Shown here: in pieces, positions 33,293-42,290 of the stretch | Layout: every line of letters starts with the position of its first letter | How positions within the stretch are numbered: position 1 is the stretch's first letter | Assembly (NCBI RefSeq): GCF_042660675.1 | Contig: NZ_JBHSUL010000002.1 | Span: 62,001 to 126,000 of the forward strand | Direction of reading: 5' to 3' | Length of the DNA: 64,000 nucleotides | Origin: Marinilactibacillus sp042660675 | Lineage (GTDB): Bacteria > Bacillota > Bacilli > Lactobacillales > Carnobacteriaceae_A | Made by a program: the position numbers and the translations under genes | Notes under the pieces: model-generated | Databases searched by the model: none | Seen by the model: only the letters and a program-made list of their open reading frames with translations | Told to the model about the DNA's origin: nothing

Positions 33293-34462
33293 TTGGAAAT
33301 CGGGATAGATAAAATTGGGTTTTATACCCCTGAATTTTTTATAGATATGGAAAAGTTGGCTGAGGTTAGAGGTGTCGAACCGGCTAAGTATACGATCGGA
33401 ATTGGTCAAGAAAAAATGGCTGTAGCGCCATTGTCTCAAGATGCGGTAACCATGGCTGCGAACGCAGCACTTGAAGTTTTGAACGAAGAAGATAGAGAAG
33501 CTATTGATTTTGTTTTATTAGGAACAGAATCTGGAGTAGATCATTCAAAATCTGGGGCTGTGTGGGTACACCGTTTAACTGGTATCCAAAAATATGCACG
33601 TTCGGTTGAATTGAAACAGGCTTGTTATAGTGCGACAGCTGCAATCACAATGGCTATGGGACACATCTCATTGCATCCTGAACGCAAAGTGCTTGTATTA
33701 GGAACAGATATTGCAAAATATGGTTTAAATACTGGCGGAGAACCAACACAAGGTGCGGGTGCTGTCGCAATGGTCTTATCTGCTAATCCTCGCATTTTAG
33801 CACTGGATACGGATAGTGTATCTATGTCAGAAGATATTTCGGATTTCTGGCGCCCACTACACTCGGACTATGCCATAGTAGACGGCAAGTTCTCGAACCA
33901 AGCTTATCTGAACTTCTTAACAGATGTCTGGGGTGAGTACAAAGAAAGAAACAACCGGGACCTCAGTGATTTTGAAGCACTATGCTTCCATGTACCGTAC
34001 ACTAAAATGGGTAAAAAGGCATTAAAAGCTTTAACGGAACACGCTTCTGAAGAAGATGCTACTCGTCTGATGGGATATTATGAGCCAAGCATTTCTTACA
34101 ACAAAGCAGTCGGAAACATTTATACAGGATCTCTTTATTTAAGCCTGTTATCTTTACTAGAACAAGGACCTGAACTTCCAGAAAACGCACGTATCGGTTT
34201 ATTCAGCTATGGTTCTGGCGGGGTTGGCGAATTCTTTAGTGGAAAAGTCAAATCTGGTTACAAAGAACACATGTTGAAAGACGAACACGAGGCTTTGCTC
34301 AACAAACGTCGTGAATTATCTATAGAAGAGTACGAAAACATTTTACAACAAGCCTTGCCAAAAGATGCAACAGACATCGAGTTAGACGTTCTAGAAACAA
34401 CTTCTGGTACGGTTGTACTGAAAGGTGTTCAAGCGAACATTCGTCATTACGGTAAAAATTAA
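33293..34462 (+). CDS. mvaS: Hydroxymethylglutaryl-CoA synthase (mevalonate pathway)
   Basis: A 389-residue enzyme that condenses acetyl-CoA with acetoacetyl-CoA to HMG-CoA. It begins IGIDKIGFYTPEFFIDMEKLAEVRGV. The acyl-accepting cysteine is Cys111 in ELKQACYSATAAI, the same position as in enterococcal MvaS, and the GSGGVGEFFSGKV and NIYTGSLYLSLLSLL regions are typical. The start is TTG, 6 nt after GGAGGACG. It is followed by a thiolase gene, giving the first two steps of mevalonate synthesis. HMG-CoA reductase is not in the window. Confidence 0.95.
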   Translation: MEIGIDKIGFYTPEFFIDMEKLAEVRGVEPAKYTIGIGQEKMAVAPLSQDAVTMAANAALEVLNEEDREAIDFVLLGTESGVDHSKSGAVWVHRLTGIQKYARSVELKQACYSATAAITMAMGHISLHPERKVLVLGTDIAKYGLNTGGEPTQGAGAVAMVLSANPRILALDTDSVSMSEDISDFWRPLHSDYAIVDGKFSNQAYLNFLTDVWGEYKERNNRDLSDFEALCFHVPYTKMGKKALKALTEHASEEDATRLMGYYEPSISYNKAVGNIYTGSLYLSLLSLLEQGPELPENARIGLFSYGSGGVGEFFSGKVKSGYKEHMLKDEHEALLNKRRELSIEEYENILQQALPKDATDIELDVLETTSGTVVLKGVQANIRHYGKN

Positions 34463-34522
34463 CCAGACGACTGAACAATGTGGATTCAAAAGCTATCTTT
34501 AAATAAAGGAGACGTTTCTTTT

Positions 34523-35740
34523 ATGCAAAAAGTATATATAGCAGGTGCTAAGCGAACACCAATCGGTTCATTTTTAGGTGCTTTAAAAGACGTATCTGCT
34601 TCAGATTTAGGAAAAACGGCTATTGGAGGAGTATTAAGTCAAAGTGGCATCAATCCTTCAGAGGTCAATGAAGTGTCTTTGGGAAACGTTTTGTCTGCTG
34701 GTCAAGGTCAAGGTGTGGCTAGACAAGCTTCGATTAAAGCTGGAATACCGGAAACGACTCCTGCTTATAGTACGAATATGGTCTGCGGTAGTGGACTCAA
34801 AACGGTCATGAATGCTTTCACAGGTATTCGCGCAGAAGAATACGACGTTGTTATAGCAGGTGGAACCGAATCGATGAGTCAAGCACCTTATTTGTTGCCA
34901 GGTCGTACACGTGACGGAATCAAGATGGGGAACTTCCAGACAATCGATCACATGGTTCATGACGGTCTGACAGACGCGTTTGAAGGTTACCATATGGGTA
35001 TAACAGCTGAAAACATTGCAGAACAATACAAAATATCTCGTGAAGATCAAGATGCTTTCGCATATGATTCTCAACAGAGAGCATTGACTGCAGTAGATGA
35101 AGGTACGTTTAATGATGAAGTTGTACCTGTCAGTTGGACTTCAAGACGTAAGCAAGAAATCACTGTAGATACAGATGAATATCCAAATCGTAATGCTAAT
35201 CTTGAAAAGATGCAGTCTTTGAGACCAGCATTCAAGAAAGACGGTACAGTAACTGCAGCAAATGCTTCTGGTTTGAACGATGGCGCAAGCGCAACGGTCA
35301 TCGTGGGCGAAGACTATTTGACGCAACACGACATCCAACCGCTAGCTGAAATTGTAGCAATCGGTCAAGGTGGTGTCGATCCATCTATTATGGGGATGGG
35401 ACCAGTACCTGCCGTAAAACAAGCGTTGAAAAAATCGGGTCTGTCTTTTGAAGATATTGATCTTCTAGAGTTGAATGAAGCTTTTGCCTCGCAGAGTCTA
35501 GCTGTGATTCAGGAATTATCTGAGGCTTTTGAAGTAGATAAAGAAGCGTTAAAACAAAAAACCAATCTTCATGGTGGCGCAATTGCTTTAGGCCATCCAA
35601 TTGGTGCAAGTGGAAACCGTATCTTAGTGACTTTGTTATATACATTGAAGCGCAAAGGTCTAAAATATGGGATCGCTTCACTTTGTATCGGTGGCGGAAT
35701 GGGTGCTGCTGTAATCATTAGAAACACAGATGTTGATTAA
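34523..35740 (+). CDS. Acetyl-CoA C-acetyltransferase (thiolase)
   Basis: A 405-residue thiolase. The nucleophilic Cys88 is in NMVCGSGLKTVM; the other active-site segments are GGAIALGHPIGASGNRI (His) and SLCIGGGMGAAV (second Cys). It makes acetoacetyl-CoA from two acetyl-CoA. The start is the ATG after AAAGGAGACG; in-frame codons back to 34478 lack a site. It ends at NTDVD and is not fused to HMG-CoA reductase, unlike MvaE of enterococci. It lies 60 nt behind mvaS and is followed by a terminator. Confidence 0.93.
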   Translation: MQKVYIAGAKRTPIGSFLGALKDVSASDLGKTAIGGVLSQSGINPSEVNEVSLGNVLSAGQGQGVARQASIKAGIPETTPAYSTNMVCGSGLKTVMNAFTGIRAEEYDVVIAGGTESMSQAPYLLPGRTRDGIKMGNFQTIDHMVHDGLTDAFEGYHMGITAENIAEQYKISREDQDAFAYDSQQRALTAVDEGTFNDEVVPVSWTSRRKQEITVDTDEYPNRNANLEKMQSLRPAFKKDGTVTAANASGLNDGASATVIVGEDYLTQHDIQPLAEIVAIGQGGVDPSIMGMGPVPAVKQALKKSGLSFEDIDLLELNEAFASQSLAVIQELSEAFEVDKEALKQKTNLHGGAIALGHPIGASGNRILVTLLYTLKRKGLKYGIASLCIGGGMGAAVIIRNTDVD

Positions 35741-35741
35741 A

Positions 35742-35783
35742 CAAAAAAAGAAAAACTTTCATTTTGAAAGTTTTTCTTTTTTT
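35742..35783 (+). terminator. Terminator of mvaS-thiolase
   Basis: AAAGAAAAACTTTC/GAAAGTTTTTCTTT stem with ATTTT loop and long T tail. Confidence 0.9.
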
Positions 35784-35880
35784 GTTTTTAAATGGATTTT
35801 TAGGGTGACGTTTGTCAATGATTTCAATATAATCAAGGTATCGAATAGATTGCAAAACAAGTTTTGATGAGGAGACAAGC

Positions 35881-36288
35881 ATGAAATTAGCGAAATGGGT
35901 GATCTTGTCCTTGTTTTTAATGGGATGTAGTAGTCCAAAAACAAATGAGACCGTCGAGCCAGTAGAAGAAACGAATGAAATCATTAGTGTAGCGTTAACA
36001 GAAACAGGCGATATTGATCAAAAGTACTTATTTGATTCTTCAGATGAAGGTGAACTAGAAATTGTCAACTCGATGTTGTCTACTGCAACCCAGATGGATG
36101 GAATCGTAGATATGATAGATCCAAATTATAAAATGGTTTTTGAAGGGGAAGATGATGAATCTGAAACCTATTCTATCTGGTGGGAAGAAGATCCAACTCA
36201 GCTCTCTTTAATGGATTGGGTAGATACACATACGGTTTTCAGGCTCGAAGGAGAGTCTGCACGTCAGTTTGAAGAACTGATAAAGTAA
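35881..36288 (+). CDS. Small hypothetical lipoprotein
   Basis: A 135-residue protein with a short lipoprotein signal: MKLAKWVILSLFLMGC, lipobox LMGC with Cys16. The mature part is acidic and begins SSPKTNETVEPVEET. It contains no domain I recognise. GAGGAG precedes the ATG. It is a single gene with a shared bidirectional terminator towards mscL. Location on the outer face of the membrane is a fair inference; its function is unknown. Confidence 0.75.
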   Translation: MKLAKWVILSLFLMGCSSPKTNETVEPVEETNEIISVALTETGDIDQKYLFDSSDEGELEIVNSMLSTATQMDGIVDMIDPNYKMVFEGEDDESETYSIWWEEDPTQLSLMDWVDTHTVFRLEGESARQFEELIK

Positions 36289-36335
36289 AAAATAGAAGGT
36301 CCTCTAAAACTAAATTAGAGGACCTTCTATTTTAA
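36287..36335. terminator. Bidirectional terminator between lipoprotein gene and mscL
   Basis: AAAATAGAAGGTCCTCTAA/TTAGAGGACCTTCTATTTT, a 19-bp perfect stem with A-rich left and T-rich right ends that serves both strands. Confidence 0.9.
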
Positions 36336-36722
36336 TTATTCTGCATCTTTTTTAGCCAGTAAATCTCTAATATCTTCTAATAATTCTTCTACAGTAGGCG
36401 CTTCTACAGGTGTCTCTTCTGGTTCAGGTTTGTTTCTAAGAGTTAGTGTATTGATAAACTTAATCATAAAGAAGAGGACCAGTGCAATCAGTAAAAAGTT
36501 GATAACGGCTTGTAAAAATTGTCCGTACCCTAGTGGTGCTGAACCAATTGTTAAAGATAAATCTGCTATTTCTGCTTCGCCTGTTAAAGCAACAATGATT
36601 GGTGTAATAATAGATTCAACAAGAGAGTTCACAATAGCTGTAAAGGCAGATCCCATCACAAGCCCGATTGCTAACTCCAATACATTTCCTCTAGCAATAA
36701 ACTCTTTAAATTCTTTAATCAT
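36336..36722 (-). CDS. mscL: Large-conductance mechanosensitive channel
   Basis: A 128-residue protein with the MscL layout: N-terminal amphipathic IKEFKEFIARGNVLELAIGLVMGSAFTAIVNSLV (helix S1 and TM1), an extracellular loop, TM2 (FLQAVINFLLIALVLFFMIKFIN) and a charged C-terminal bundle (PTVEELLEDIRDLLAKK). It is a tension-gated pore that relieves osmotic shock. The AAAGGA site lies 12 nt before ATG 36722 but 6 nt before an in-frame TTG at 36728, so a start at TTG (adding Met-Asn) is equally possible. Monocistronic. Confidence 0.94.
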   Translation of the reverse strand: MIKEFKEFIARGNVLELAIGLVMGSAFTAIVNSLVESIITPIIVALTGEAEIADLSLTIGSAPLGYGQFLQAVINFLLIALVLFFMIKFINTLTLRNKPEPEETPVEAPTVEELLEDIRDLLAKKDAE

Positions 36723-36740
36723 GTTCAATTAAAATCCTTT

Positions 36741-37083
36741 CTAAAAATAAAATTACAAATACACCTTTTCATTCTACTGAAGAATGAGTAGATTTTCAAA
36801 TTTTACTATTTTCCTTTACGTGATTTTTACATAAAATTGATAGAAAGTCCCTTTAGAAAAAGGGTATACTAAATCTCCAGAAAACGGAACTTGTACAAAA
36901 TGCAGTGGTTTGTCATAGAAACAAGCTCGATTGTTCGTGTTTTAATATGTGTTTTTAGAAAAATGTTCACAAAATTGAGTAGACTTTTGTAATATCGAAT
37001 GTTACTATTTTAGATGGACAAGAAATATGCATATTTGAAATAATTGTAAAGTTGTACTTAGTTAAAACTAGGAGGAAAAAATT
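36741..37083. other. Intergenic region between mscL and the phn operon
   Basis: About 340 nt with no convincing reading frame. It holds the divergent control regions of mscL and the importer. I see a CCCTTT-AGAA-AAAGGG hairpin near 36850-36865 followed by TATACT near 36867, but cannot assign a firm promoter. AGGAGG before the TTG start of the binding protein is clear. Confidence 0.4.
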
Positions 37084-38145
37084 TTGTCTAATAAATGGTT
37101 AAAAGGTTTAGGAATTACTTTTGCTTCAACTCTAGTACTAGCAGCATGTGGAAATGGTGGAGACGACAACTCAGCTTCTGAAGAAACAAACGAAGATGGA
37201 AACGTAGCGATTGAAGAATTATCTGTTCAATTTGTGCCTTCACGTGATCCAGAAGAAATCGTAGCTGCAACTGCACCTTTAGAAGACATCCTTAAAGACG
37301 AGATGGCTGATTTAGGATATGATATTGACAACGTTAAAATCGATGTCGGTACGGACTATGAAGCTGTTGGGGAAGCAATGTCTGCGGGTTCTGTAGATGT
37401 TGGATTCTTACCTGGTGGAACATACGTACTTTATGATGATGGAGCAGATGTTATTTTAACGTCAACTCGTGCAGGACTAAACAATGATTCAGAAGATCCT
37501 GCTGAATGGAATGCAAATAAACCAACTGACCCAACGGACGAGCAAGTAACTTACTATCGTTCAATTTTAGTTGCGGGCCCTTCTGCGAAAGGCCGCGAAT
37601 TAGCAGACAAAGTAAATAATGGCGAAGAATTAACATGGGAAGATTTAGACTCTGCTTCTTGGAGTGTTATGAGTTCTTCTTCTTCAGCTGGATACATCTA
37701 TCCAACAATCTGGATGCAAGAAAATTACGAACAATCTCTATCTGACTTGAGCCAAATCTCTCAAGCAGATTCATATGGAACTTCAGTATCTCGTCTTGCG
37801 ACTGAACAAGCAGACGTTGCAGTAATGTATGCAGATGCTCGTCGTGACTATGTTGAGGATTGGGAAGGTACTTTTGGCGGAGAAGATACAATCTGGGATT
37901 CTACAGATGTAATTGGCGTAACACCTGGTATCTATAACGATACAATTAGTGTGAGTAAAAACTCTGACATTATGACAGATGATTTAAAAGCTGCACTACA
38001 AGATGCGTTTATCAACATTGCGAATACAGATGAAGGTAAAGAAATCATCTCAATCTACTCTCACGAAGGATACGAAAAATCTGAAAGTTCAGATTACGAT
38101 GTAGAACGTGAAGCACAACAAATCCTTAGAGATTTGACAAACTAA
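37084..38145 (+). CDS. phnD: Phosphate/phosphite/phosphonate ABC transporter binding lipoprotein (PhnD-like)
   Basis: A 353-residue lipoprotein with lipobox LAAC (Cys22). The mature protein has the PhnD/PtxB-type fold: LSVQFVPSRDPEEI at the start of the first lobe, then SVDVGFLPGGTYVLY, SSSSAGYIYPTIWM and ATEQADVAVMYADARRDY. Such proteins bind phosphonates, phosphite or hypophosphite outside the cell. The start is TTG after AGGAGG. It leads a phnDCEE operon in which a terminator-like hairpin separates it from phnC. The exact ligand cannot be read from sequence. Confidence 0.88.
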   Translation: MSNKWLKGLGITFASTLVLAACGNGGDDNSASEETNEDGNVAIEELSVQFVPSRDPEEIVAATAPLEDILKDEMADLGYDIDNVKIDVGTDYEAVGEAMSAGSVDVGFLPGGTYVLYDDGADVILTSTRAGLNNDSEDPAEWNANKPTDPTDEQVTYYRSILVAGPSAKGRELADKVNNGEELTWEDLDSASWSVMSSSSSAGYIYPTIWMQENYEQSLSDLSQISQADSYGTSVSRLATEQADVAVMYADARRDYVEDWEGTFGGEDTIWDSTDVIGVTPGIYNDTISVSKNSDIMTDDLKAALQDAFINIANTDEGKEIISIYSHEGYEKSESSDYDVEREAQQILRDLTN

Positions 38146-38187
38146 TCAATAGAAGTCATTAAACTTAATACTCAATACCCAAAGATC

Positions 38188-38221
38188 AAGCTAGGAGACT
38201 CAATCTCCTGGCTTTCTTTTT
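38188..38221 (+). terminator. Terminator-like hairpin between phnD and phnC
   Basis: AGCTAGGAGA/TCTCCTGGCT 10-bp stem with 5-nt loop and CTTTTT-rich tail. Partial read-through would give more binding protein than transporter. Confidence 0.75.
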
Positions 38222-38251
38222 GAGTATGTCTTAGAAAGGACAACGTGAATT

Positions 38252-39031
38252 ATGATCGAATTTATTAATGTAAATAAAACCTATCCGAATGGGGTTACTG
38301 CATTAAAAGACGTAAACTTGAAGATTGAACAAGGAGAATTTGTAGCGATTATCGGCTTGTCTGGAGCAGGTAAATCTACTTTGATCCGTTGTATTAATCG
38401 GATGCATGAAATCAATGAAGGTACATTAAATGTAGACGGAGTAAATGTAAGTAATTTAAAAGGAAAACAAGTGAGAGACTTCCGCCGTAAAATCGGTATG
38501 ATTTTCCAATCTTTCAACCTTGTAACGAGAACGACTGTATTAAACAATGTACTGGTTTCTTCTGTTCCAGAATTGTCTTTTTGGAGAAAAACATTAGGAT
38601 TATTTCCTAAAGAGAAAAAGATTGCAGCTCTTGAAGCATTGGATAAAGTCGGTATTTTAGATAAAGCTTACAACCGTGTAGATCAACTGTCTGGTGGACA
38701 GCAACAGCGTGTAGCACTAGCGCGTACGTTAGCTCAGAATCCTTCAATCATCTTAGCGGATGAGCCCGTAGCTTCTTTGGATCCGGTAACGGCAAAAGTT
38801 GTTATGGACGATTTCAAACGTATCAATCGGGAAATGGAAATGTCTATTTTGATCAATATTCACCATGTTGAACTAGCTTTGGAATACGCAGACCGCGTTA
38901 TCGGCGTTCGTAAAGGTGAAGTGGTTTATGATGGGAAATCAGAAGATGTAACACAAGATGTATTGAACAACATCTATGGTAGTTTGACTGAAGTTCCGCA
39001 CATGGATGATCCTGAAGAAGCAAAAGTGTAA
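38252..39031 (+). CDS. phnC: Phosphonate-type ABC transporter ATPase
   Basis: A 259-residue ATPase. Walker A is GLSGAGKST, the Q-loop is FQSFNLVTRTTVLNNVLVSSV as in PhnC proteins, the signature is LSGGQQQR, and Walker B is IILADEPVASLDP with the H-loop HHVELALEYADRV. It couples ATP hydrolysis to the two PhnE permeases that follow. The start follows AGAAAGGA. The spacing to the first permease is 12 nt. Confidence 0.93.
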   Translation: MIEFINVNKTYPNGVTALKDVNLKIEQGEFVAIIGLSGAGKSTLIRCINRMHEINEGTLNVDGVNVSNLKGKQVRDFRRKIGMIFQSFNLVTRTTVLNNVLVSSVPELSFWRKTLGLFPKEKKIAALEALDKVGILDKAYNRVDQLSGGQQQRVALARTLAQNPSIILADEPVASLDPVTAKVVMDDFKRINREMEMSILINIHHVELALEYADRVIGVRKGEVVYDGKSEDVTQDVLNNIYGSLTEVPHMDDPEEAKV

Positions 39032-39043
39032 GGAGGAGAAACA

Positions 39044-39871
39044 TTGGAAGAAACAGTTTACGATAAAATTTTCAAGCCGAAAACTTATACATTGGAAAAT
39101 GGTAAAACAGTCAAACAAAGAGCTTCTAGAACACCATTGATTCTCTTGCTTGTGCTGATTGCTACGTATGCTTCATTTAGAACGACGGGCGCAGACTTAT
39201 CTTTATTATGGAAACGTGGTAACCAGTTTTTTGTTATTATTATTGGAATGTTCCCACCAAACTTTGAGTTTCTTTCAAACATTTGGGAACCCTTATTCGA
39301 TACCATTCAAATGTCTTTATTAGGATCGCTTGCTGGTGCGCTAGTAGCTGTACCGTTAGCCTTACTTTCGTCTAGCAACATCATTAAAAATACATTCGTT
39401 AATGGATTCTTTAAGTTCTTTTTAAGTATTTTAAGAACTTTACCTACATTGGTTCTGGCACTAATTTTTACCTTTTTATTCGGATTAGGGACAATGGCAG
39501 GGATGTTATCCATTTTCATCTTTACGTCTTCTTACGTCGGAAAACTAATGTATGAACACATTGAAAATGTGGACATGGGCGCTTTTGAAGCAAATGAATC
39601 AATGGGATTATCAAAGGTAGAAGCTTTCAGATATGCGATTATTCCAGAAGTATTACCAACATACTTGTCAGTATCACTGTATGCATTTGAAGGAAACGTT
39701 AGATATGCGGCAATTTTAGGATACGTAGGCGCTGGTGGTATTGGTCTGGTTCTTAACGAGCGTCTGGGCTGGAGAGACTATCCTAGTGTGGGAATGGTTC
39801 TTTTAGTTTTGATGATCGTAGTGTTCATTATTGAACGGATCAGCGAATACTTCAGACGTAAATTGTCTTAG
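39044..39871 (+). CDS. phnE: Phosphonate-type ABC transporter permease 1
   Basis: A 275-residue permease with a basic cytosolic N-terminus and about six membrane segments. The binding-protein-dependent loop reads EANESMGLSKVEAFRYAIIPEVLPTYLS, and the conserved PhnE-type RTLPTLVLALIFTFLFGLGTMAG and NVRYAAILGYVGAGGIG are present. The start is TTG with AGGAGGAG upstream. It is the first of two different PhnE-type subunits, so the channel is a heterodimer. Confidence 0.92.
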   Translation: MEETVYDKIFKPKTYTLENGKTVKQRASRTPLILLLVLIATYASFRTTGADLSLLWKRGNQFFVIIIGMFPPNFEFLSNIWEPLFDTIQMSLLGSLAGALVAVPLALLSSSNIIKNTFVNGFFKFFLSILRTLPTLVLALIFTFLFGLGTMAGMLSIFIFTSSYVGKLMYEHIENVDMGAFEANESMGLSKVEAFRYAIIPEVLPTYLSVSLYAFEGNVRYAAILGYVGAGGIGLVLNERLGWRDYPSVGMVLLVLMIVVFIIERISEYFRRKLS

Positions 39872-39885
39872 AGAGGAAGAGTTAA

Positions 39886-40701
39886 ATGAACGAAGCAATT
39901 CAAACACAATATAACAAAGCTCCAAACCGTAAATTGTACTTTGTGACAATATCAATCATTATACTGGCTCTTCTGATCTGGTCATTTATAGGGGTCGATA
40001 TTACAGGTTTAGATCAAAAGGGGACAGGTCTGGCAGTCAACATTGTCAGAGGGATTGTAACGCCAGATTTAGAATTCTTATTCGACTTTTCAACTCAAGG
40101 TGTACCGTATCTATTGTATGAAACTATTGCGATCGCTTTACTGGGAACCGTATTTGGTTCCTTGCTGGCTATTCCCATTTCATTTTTGATGGCGCCAAGT
40201 GTAGTCAGTGGACCAGTGGCTTATATCACAAGGCTGGTTGTAATCTTTATTCGTACGATTCCATCACTTGTTTACGGGATTATGTTTATCCGTGTAACAG
40301 GTCCAGGCGCTTACGCAGGGGTACTCACGATGTCGATCACTTCGATTGGTATGATTTCTAGGCTGTACGTCGACGTTATTGAAAATCTAGACCGTGGTGT
40401 ACTAGAAGCAATGACTTCAATGGGTTGTACTACGTATCAGAAAATTCGTTATGGTATTTTACCACAGCTATTTTCAAGTTTCCTATCAACAACGATTTAT
40501 CGTTTCGATATGAACTTGCGTGATGCGACGATTTTAGGATTGGTTGGTGCTGGTGGTATCGGTGCACCACTGATTTTTGCCATGAGATCTTACCGTTGGA
40601 ACCAAGTTGGATCTATTTTGATTGGGTTAGTCGTACTGATTCTTTTAGTGGAACTATTCTCAAACAAACTAAGATCTAGATTAGTTAGCGGAACAAAATA
40701 A
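39886..40701 (+). CDS. phnE: Phosphonate-type ABC transporter permease 2
   Basis: A 271-residue permease homologous to the preceding one. It has about six membrane segments, RTIPSLVYGIMFIRVTGPGAYAGVL, the loop EAMTSMGCTTYQKIRYGILPQLF and NLRDATILGLVGAGGIGAPL. The ATG follows GAGAGGAAG, 14 nt after the first permease. It ends the operon before a terminator. No C-P lyase, phosphonatase or phosphite dehydrogenase gene accompanies the importer in this window. Confidence 0.92.
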   Translation: MNEAIQTQYNKAPNRKLYFVTISIIILALLIWSFIGVDITGLDQKGTGLAVNIVRGIVTPDLEFLFDFSTQGVPYLLYETIAIALLGTVFGSLLAIPISFLMAPSVVSGPVAYITRLVVIFIRTIPSLVYGIMFIRVTGPGAYAGVLTMSITSIGMISRLYVDVIENLDRGVLEAMTSMGCTTYQKIRYGILPQLFSSFLSTTIYRFDMNLRDATILGLVGAGGIGAPLIFAMRSYRWNQVGSILIGLVVLILLVELFSNKLRSRLVSGTK

Positions 40702-40718
40702 AATATAGTATACTCGAG

Positions 40719-40749
40719 AAGTTGCATCTTGGAAAAGATGCAGCTTTTT
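40719..40749 (+). terminator. Terminator of the phn operon
   Basis: GTTGCATCTT/AAGATGCAGC stem with GGAA loop and T5 tail. Confidence 0.85.
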
Positions 40750-40805
40750 ATTATAATTGGAAAGCGCCGGTTTTGAATAATTATACCGTGCTGCGGAGGG
40801 TTTAA

Positions 40806-42128
40806 ATGAATACCAATAAATTATTTTTTAAATATGTCAGTTTAAATGTTTTAGGTATGATCGGAATTTCTTTGTATATTCTAGCGGATACTTTTTTTAT
40901 TGCACAAGCTTTGGGCTCCAACGGGATCGCTTCTTTGAATTTAAGTATACCGGCTTACGGTGTGATCCACGGTATAGGGTTGATGCTAGGACTGGGTGGT
41001 GCTTCACGCTTTAGCATACTGAATGCACAGCGAAAAACGAAAGAAGCCCGAAGTGTTTACACACAATCCCTTCTATTTGGATTGATTGTGGGCATTGTGT
41101 TTTCTATTATAGGTGTCATAGGAGCGGACAATATTGCACGCATGCTTGGTGCTAATAACGAAACGTTCGCGAACACATCCATCTATCTGAGAACATTACT
41201 ATTCTTTTCTCCATTTTTTATTTTGAATAATGCCATGCAATCTTTTGTTAGAAATGATGGAGATCCGTCACTAGCAATGTACGGTATGTTACTGGGCAGT
41301 TTCTTGAATATTGTGTTGGACTATATTTTTATTTTTCCATTGGATATGGGGATGTTTGGAGCAGCTCTAGCAACGAGTATTGCACCGATCAGCAGTTTGG
41401 CCATCTTAAGTATGCACTTTAGATGCCCAACGAATCAGCTGAAGTTTGTATTTCAAGGGATTCAGCTAAAAGTGATGAAAGATATCTGTTACTTGGGTGC
41501 AGCTGGATTTATCAATGAAATTGCGGCAGCGGTTGTTATGTTTTCCTTTAATACCATTATTTTTACGCTTGAAGGAAATTTAGGATTAGCCGCATACGGT
41601 ATTGTCGCCAACATCTCCTTTGTTGTCTTATCCTTGTTCACGGGGGTCGCACAAGGGGCGCAGCCGCTGTTAAGTGATAGCTATGGGCTCAAAGATTTAG
41701 ACAAAATGAAACACGTATTAAGACTGTCAATAGCCACTGCGCTTTCTATTAGCACGCTAATTTATGTCTCGACTTTTGTATTTAGAGACGGTATTGTCTC
41801 TGCTTTTAATAGTGACCAGAATCTTCACGTAAAAGAGATGGCGATTGTTGGTCTTTTAATTTACTTTATGGGATTTTTCTTTGCTGGCGCAAATACAATT
41901 TTGACGACGTATTTCAGTGCAACAGATCAACCAAGATTAGCTTTATTCTTTTCACTGCTTCGAGGTGGATTTATTATCATTCCAGTTGTTTTACTACTGA
42001 GTTACCTGTATGGAATGACTGGTGTGTGGTCTTCTTATGTAGTAGCGGAAGCCGTAGTCGTCGGTTGGATCATGATCAAGATGAATCCAAAAAAACGGAT
42101 TAAGCAGAAAAAAATTTCTACAAAATAA
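40806..42128 (+). CDS. MATE-family efflux transporter (second)
   Basis: A 440-residue transporter with about twelve membrane segments. Landmarks include NVLGMIGISLYILADTFFIAQALGSNGIASLNLSIP in the first half and GVAQGAQPLLSDSYGLKDLDKMKHVL in the second, typical of MATE proteins of the DinF/MepA type. GGAGGG precedes the ATG. There is no adjacent regulator, in contrast to the MATE-MerR pair at 5.7-7.9 kb. Substrate unknown. Confidence 0.9.
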   Translation: MNTNKLFFKYVSLNVLGMIGISLYILADTFFIAQALGSNGIASLNLSIPAYGVIHGIGLMLGLGGASRFSILNAQRKTKEARSVYTQSLLFGLIVGIVFSIIGVIGADNIARMLGANNETFANTSIYLRTLLFFSPFFILNNAMQSFVRNDGDPSLAMYGMLLGSFLNIVLDYIFIFPLDMGMFGAALATSIAPISSLAILSMHFRCPTNQLKFVFQGIQLKVMKDICYLGAAGFINEIAAAVVMFSFNTIIFTLEGNLGLAAYGIVANISFVVLSLFTGVAQGAQPLLSDSYGLKDLDKMKHVLRLSIATALSISTLIYVSTFVFRDGIVSAFNSDQNLHVKEMAIVGLLIYFMGFFFAGANTILTTYFSATDQPRLALFFSLLRGGFIIIPVVLLLSYLYGMTGVWSSYVVAEAVVVGWIMIKMNPKKRIKQKKISTK

Positions 42129-42290
42129 ATTTATAACTAAATCAACCGCTGATTTGTTCAGTTACAGAACAGTTAACGGGTGTTTTTTATAGGATAATAG
42201 CTTTTAGAGACTTATTACATTAATAATTAAACATACGAAGAAAAATAAGCGTACAATAAATCTATCTTTTAGTTGAAAGGATTTGAGAGG

